Source: Latrodectus hesperus | Lineage: Eukaryota > Arthropoda > Arachnida > Araneae > Theridiidae | Length of the DNA: 64,000 bases | Assembly (NCBI GenBank): GCA_037975125.1 | Contig: CM075857.1 | Coordinates: 38,899,436 to 38,963,435 of the forward strand | Reading direction: 5' to 3' | In this document: piece after piece, positions 60,199 to 64,000 of the stretch | Layout of the letters: each line of letters begins with the position of its first letter | How positions within the stretch are numbered: position 1 is the stretch's first letter | Made by a program: the position numbers and the translations under genes | The notes under the pieces: generated by a model | The model's database searches: none | Seen by the model: only the letters and a program-made list of their open reading frames with translations | What the model was told of the DNA's origin: nothing

Positions 60199-60420
60199 CT
60201 ATATTTTTTAATTTAGACTTTAAATCAGATAAAACGTGTAAGTTTAAGGGATGTTTTGATTTGTATGTTGTTGGATTTGTATTATTTACATCCCCGGTGA
60301 CCGATTTTAGGTCTTATCTCATACGCATATACGTTCCTTTAAGGCCATAACTTGTTCCTTATAAACTAGGTAACGGGTTCTTTACCTATTCCGAGTATAC
60401 AGGTAATTACTTCCAGTGGG
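60199..60420 (-). promoter_or_regulatory. Probable NDUFB10 noncoding first exon and promoter
   Basis: A donor on the minus strand (ATAG|GTAAAC) ends an exon at 60199 and can splice to the acceptor at 57099. The DNA from about 60290 to 60420 is less AT-rich than its surroundings and has CpG-containing words, as expected for a promoter. The frame continuing into the first coding exon stays open back to a TAA near 60325 but contains no ATG. I therefore treat the exon as 5' UTR. It also contains a short inverted repeat, TAATTACTTCC (60404-60414) with 60419-60429. Confidence 0.4.
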
Positions 60421-60810
60421 AAGTAATTATATTTTTTGTACGTTTTTGTACTATTTATATTTTTTGTACGTATTAATATATTTTAATAGCATTAATTCTT
60501 TAGGTAAAACATTTATTAAGTATTTGCGGCAGGGAAAGCATTTAAGATAAACATTTTCAGATATCAAATACTGAAAGGTGAAATGAACCTCACTGCATAT
60601 ACAGTGGGGGTAAATGAAGGGCATAAACATATTTTCAAATTTTTTGGTGATTAAAATGACGAATGATTGATTTGAACAGGGAGGTGAAAAAATTATTTTG
60701 GCAGTGCGTCACAATTGCTATTCTTACTGGATCTTTAGACTTTTCCTGATCAATCCAGGAGTGCACATCAGTTTAACGATGGCATCGAAATTCCTATTCT
60801 TTCATTATTA

Positions 60811-60958
60811 GAAGTGATGAGTATTCAATCTAGTAGATTGAATATTCATCACTTCATAAGACTTAGTAGATTGAATATTCATCACTTCATAAGACTTAGT
60901 AGATTGAATATTCATCACTTCAGAAGACTTAGAATGAATACTCATCACTTCAGAAGAC
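60811..60958. repeat. 33-bp tandem repeat arising from a palindrome
   Basis: The unit TAGTAGATTGAATATTCATC + ACTTCATAAGACT starts at 60831, 60864 and 60897, with a shortened fourth copy at 60930. The first unit, with upstream GAAGTGATGAGTATTCAATC (60811-60830), forms a near-palindrome ending at ATTCATCACTTC. Confidence 0.92.
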
Positions 60959-61339
60959 CATGAGCTGGCTATTGACTTTTATTGTCTGGGAATGATTTTT
61001 TCCCCAATTCTAAGAAAAGTTGCTACCAAATATAATTTTACTGCAATTATCCATTCATGATAAAAAGTTTTTTTTTCTTCAACTTCATTCATCATGAACT
61101 CTAAATAGCATCGCTTGACAACCAGAGACTATTTTGCGAAATTCCTAATATAGTGGAAAATATTAATGTGCCTTTGAATTCTGGGAGGAAATCCACAAGA
61201 ATTTTATTGAAGAAAGCACGGAGGATAATGGATTTAAAATTGTGCCGCCCCAATCTCAAACAAATTCTATAATTTTGAGTGTAATTTAAGAAAGAGACCC
61301 TGTGCTAATTATTCTCGAAGTGTTAAAGGAAAAGTAACT

Positions 61340-63475
61340 TTAGTTCTCATAAACCCGATCTTTTTGATTTCCCACTCGATGAAACAAATTGTAATTTTAG
61401 AAAAGAGTGGTACAGTAGATACAGAAGATTAAAATATTGTTCTTGAGCAAATAAAATTTGATGGGGAGCATGTTTCAGATCTTAATAAAGGACATACTGA
61501 ATCCTTATTTCTACTTAACGGGTTCTGTAACTAGTTAAAGGCATTTAAAAAATGTAAACTCATAAGCTCCATGATGTTTATCAAAACTCAGAAAGTTGTT
61601 TAATAATTTTTACTGAAAGTTTATTATCGGGTTTCATCTGTGCTTAAGCTTGATAAGTAATGTTCAAAAAAAGTTGATGAGAACTACAAACATTTGAAAA
61701 AACATTGAAACTAGTTTTTTGGCGCACGTCAAGGAATTGCTTTGGAAGACACGATAAAAATTACGTTATAATAATCGAAACAATTTTTTTTGGTATTGAT
61801 GGATTTGAGAGCTAAAGACTGTCTTTAAGTTAAAAATGTTTTTGAAATTAAATGAAATCCTATTCTTTTTTAAACAAAGATCATTAATATAATATTCTTA
61901 ATTTATGAAAATATTCAACTATATTCAAAATAAAATAAAAGAATGAAATATTTTCCTGTAATGGTTATTGAATTTCAAGACATTTCTAATCAGGAATAAA
62001 TGCTTGTGGTTTCCTGTTAAATAGCTAACAACTTTGAAATCCAAGGATCTTTCGCGGAAATTTACACGGCTAAAATAGCTGAAAGAAAATCCTTGTATAA
62101 TTTGCCGAAACAAATAATTTTTACATTTAGTCAAAATCTTTCAGACTTAAGACAATTGTTATGACATTTCCGCCCATATAAGAACACCATACAGTAGTAT
62201 ATCTTACAGTATTTATGTGGCTACATCACTGTAAGGTGTAGCCACACAAAAACTGTAAGATCTTATGACAATTTACTTTCACTGTTATGTCCATATCTTA
62301 AATTTGTACTTAGTTAGTACACGTTAGCATATTCATGCTGCGAAAAATGCATTTAAGCAGTTTAACGCAATGCACTCGTTCATAGAAGAGTCATCAAAAA
62401 GGCATGTCATTTTTTTTAAAGATTGATTTGTATTTTATAGCGATTCATCAATCCAGTGATATTAGACGGTGTTGAAGAGTGGAAGCCTTAAAGACACTGC
62501 TTAATAATTTTGAAATTGTGATTTTAACACTTGAAAAAATACTTGAAAGCGATGCTCTTAACAGTGAGAAAGCCGATTCCATTTTAATATATGTGACATC
62601 GCTCGAATTTTTTTACTCACTCTATCTGTTTTACGCAGAGTTGTCGAACAATGCTGTAATATTTTAAAGCATCTTCCGCCACAAAATCCAGCTTTGATAT
62701 TGTAAAAAATCTTATCTAAAGCAACTATCGAAACTCGATGATTCTCGCAATGACGTGATTTGTTAATAAAGTGTGATGCGATCAAACTTTGTGGAAAAAA
62801 ATTATTACCCTGGAAGAAAAATGAAAAGATGAGATAAAATCTCTAGCAAAAATTGAGTGATTGTTTAAAAAAAATCCACACGATGAAGTTAAATCATTTT
62901 GTCGAAATACAACTCTAAATGAAATTATAGATTTAGTACTTAACGAAATTCAAACAAAACCTATTTGTTTTCATTGTCCTTAATTCTGTATAGTCAGTTT
63001 TAACAGACGTACATCAAAATAAGAAGAGTATTTAAACTATATGTAATTTCTTCAACCTGCAGGAAAGGTCTGTTCAGTTGTTTTATTTAAAAATAATGTC
63101 TGCAAACATGGAAAAATGCAATTTTAAAAACAGCTTAAATTTTTCAGGGTAAAACATTTATACAAAATGCATAGTGCTATAATAATATTACTATTTGAAT
63201 TCTTTTGACAGTGCCGATGACTACAGCCAGCAATGGAACAATACTTTCATGTCTCAAAGGAATGAAAACTCATCTTTGAAATGCAATGGGAGAAGAAACA
63301 CTTTCATCCTTAACTGTCTTAGCAATTGAAAGAGACATATCTCTTGATTATAATGATATTGAAACAAATTTTTCGCTTCATTCATTATCTGGCAACAGGC
63401 GCTTAAGACTCCTAAAGAGGATGATATATAAATTTTTTAATTCAACAAAAGTATTTGTTCCTATGATGTAAAGCC
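61340..63475 (+). pseudogene. Decayed hAT transposase, TTF-zinc-finger/ZMYM1-like
   Basis: Fragments appear in several frames in the expected order. KPDLFDFPLDETNCNFRKEW then YSRYRRLKYC (about 61350-61430) fits the TTF-type N-terminus. NGFCN, stop, LKAFKKC (about 61520-61555) has TAG where Trp is usual. ENYKHLKKH...GARQGIALED (about 61680-61755) matches the E-N-x-x-Y-L...ARQxIALRG block. EALKTLLNNFEIVILTLEKI (62481-62540) lies mid-domain. TILSCLKGMKTHL, stop, NAMGEETLSSLTVLAIERDI (about 63220-63320) is the C-terminal dimerisation block. Many stops and frame changes make it long dead. Terminal repeats were not found. Confidence 0.75.
62202..62261. repeat. Hairpin within the decayed hAT
   Basis: The left arm 62202-62225 (TCTTACAGTATTTATGTGGC + TACA) pairs with 62237-62260 at 22 of 24 positions, with an 11-nt loop. 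It may be a foldback/MITE insertion splitting the transposase remnant. Confidence 0.85.
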
Positions 63476-64000
63476 ATCATGAAATATGCAAAATTGCCAG
63501 AAAATTGCAATTTCATCACCCCATTTGACCTTTATAGGTAGTTGTAAAATGGTACATTTTTGTTTTAAAAATCACAAAATTAATTAAATTGTGTGATCAT
63601 TTTCGTGTTTGAAATCTCTCCTCCTAACATATACATTGAATTTATTTCTCGTTGTGGCCGAATTGTGACACCAAAACTCGCAATCCGAAATGAAATCACT
63701 AAATCCTTTGATTGCTCTTTTATGTTTTAAGAATTGTTCTTCAAATAAAATATGTCTCATCCATCAAAAATATGCGAATCAAATATGCATTTAAATAGAA
63801 AAAATTTGATAAAAGTTCTATTTTTAACTAAAAAAGAAATTCAATTAAAACTCATTTAAGATTCGCTTTTTAGGAATTCAAAAAGAAAATCAATAATTTC
63901 GCATAGGAAATTTGTTAAACTACAATGTGTTCATCTATCTATAAAATCATTCACTTGAATTGTCAAAAATATATATAATAAACGTGTATATTCAATTTTT
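63476..64000. other. Right end of window, no gene seen
   Basis: AT-rich sequence, possibly the 3' flank of the decayed hAT element. Nothing else is recognisable. Confidence 0.5.

Overview
This is AT-rich nuclear DNA from an animal. It has long introns with GT/AG splice sites, no bacterial-style gene packing, and many transposable elements. The mix of mariner, hAT and Gypsy-like remnants, a tRNA-derived SINE family and a Merlin-like relic suits an arthropod. A spider or other arachnid is my best guess, by inference only. Two genuine host genes are present, and both encode mitochondrial proteins.

Plus strand, about 4.1-39.8 kb: a 14-exon gene for very long-chain acyl-CoA dehydrogenase (ACADVL/VLCAD; exon sum 625 aa). 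It has a probable promoter and noncoding first exon near 4.06-4.19 kb and poly(A) signals near 39.75-39.82 kb. Minus strand, about 60.4 down to 51.24 kb: a gene for complex I subunit NDUFB10 (169 aa, four coding exons), with a probable noncoding first exon and promoter near 60.2-60.4 kb. The genes converge tail to tail across about 11 kb of repeat-bearing intergenic DNA. VLCAD starts mitochondrial long-chain beta-oxidation, and NDUFB10 is an accessory subunit of the respiratory complex that reoxidises the resulting NADH. I see no evidence that they share regulation.

Upstream flank (1-4.05 kb): two MITE-like elements with inverted termini (1695-1888 and 3282-3527) and a cluster of hairpins and palindromes (2596-2647, 2944-2983, 2992-3046, 3759-3794). 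ACADVL introns: a hAT MITE and an unassigned patch (intron 1); a decayed Merlin/ISXO2-type transposase and a possible 9-nt microexon (intron 2); an internally deleted non-LTR element with an 11-bp target-site duplication (intron 3); a SINE and a 53-bp retro-insertion (intron 4); SINEs and TA repeats (introns 5 and 6); a SINE (intron 9); a near-complete hAT element of 2,681 bp with an 8-bp duplication and three in-frame stops (intron 11); an internally deleted Gypsy-like LTR element of 4,587 bp with a 5-bp duplication (intron 12); a young SINE (intron 13).

Intergenic 39.9-51.2 kb: a diverged SINE, a mariner with a frameshifted DD34D transposase, a second tRNA-like SINE candidate, a GC-rich truncated DUF4817-type transposase, and a long TA microsatellite. 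NDUFB10 introns hold a reverse SINE, another copy of the short retro-element tail, and a near-perfect 34-bp-stem hairpin. From 60.4 kb to the end: a 33-bp tandem repeat growing out of a palindrome, then a decayed TTF/ZMYM1-type hAT transposase (about 61.34-63.47 kb) interrupted by another hairpin.

I found no CRISPR array, canonical tRNA or rRNA gene, or clearly undescribed protein system. The most unusual items are the short internally deleted LINE, the candidate microexon, the chimeric LTR element and the unassigned MITE and hairpin families.
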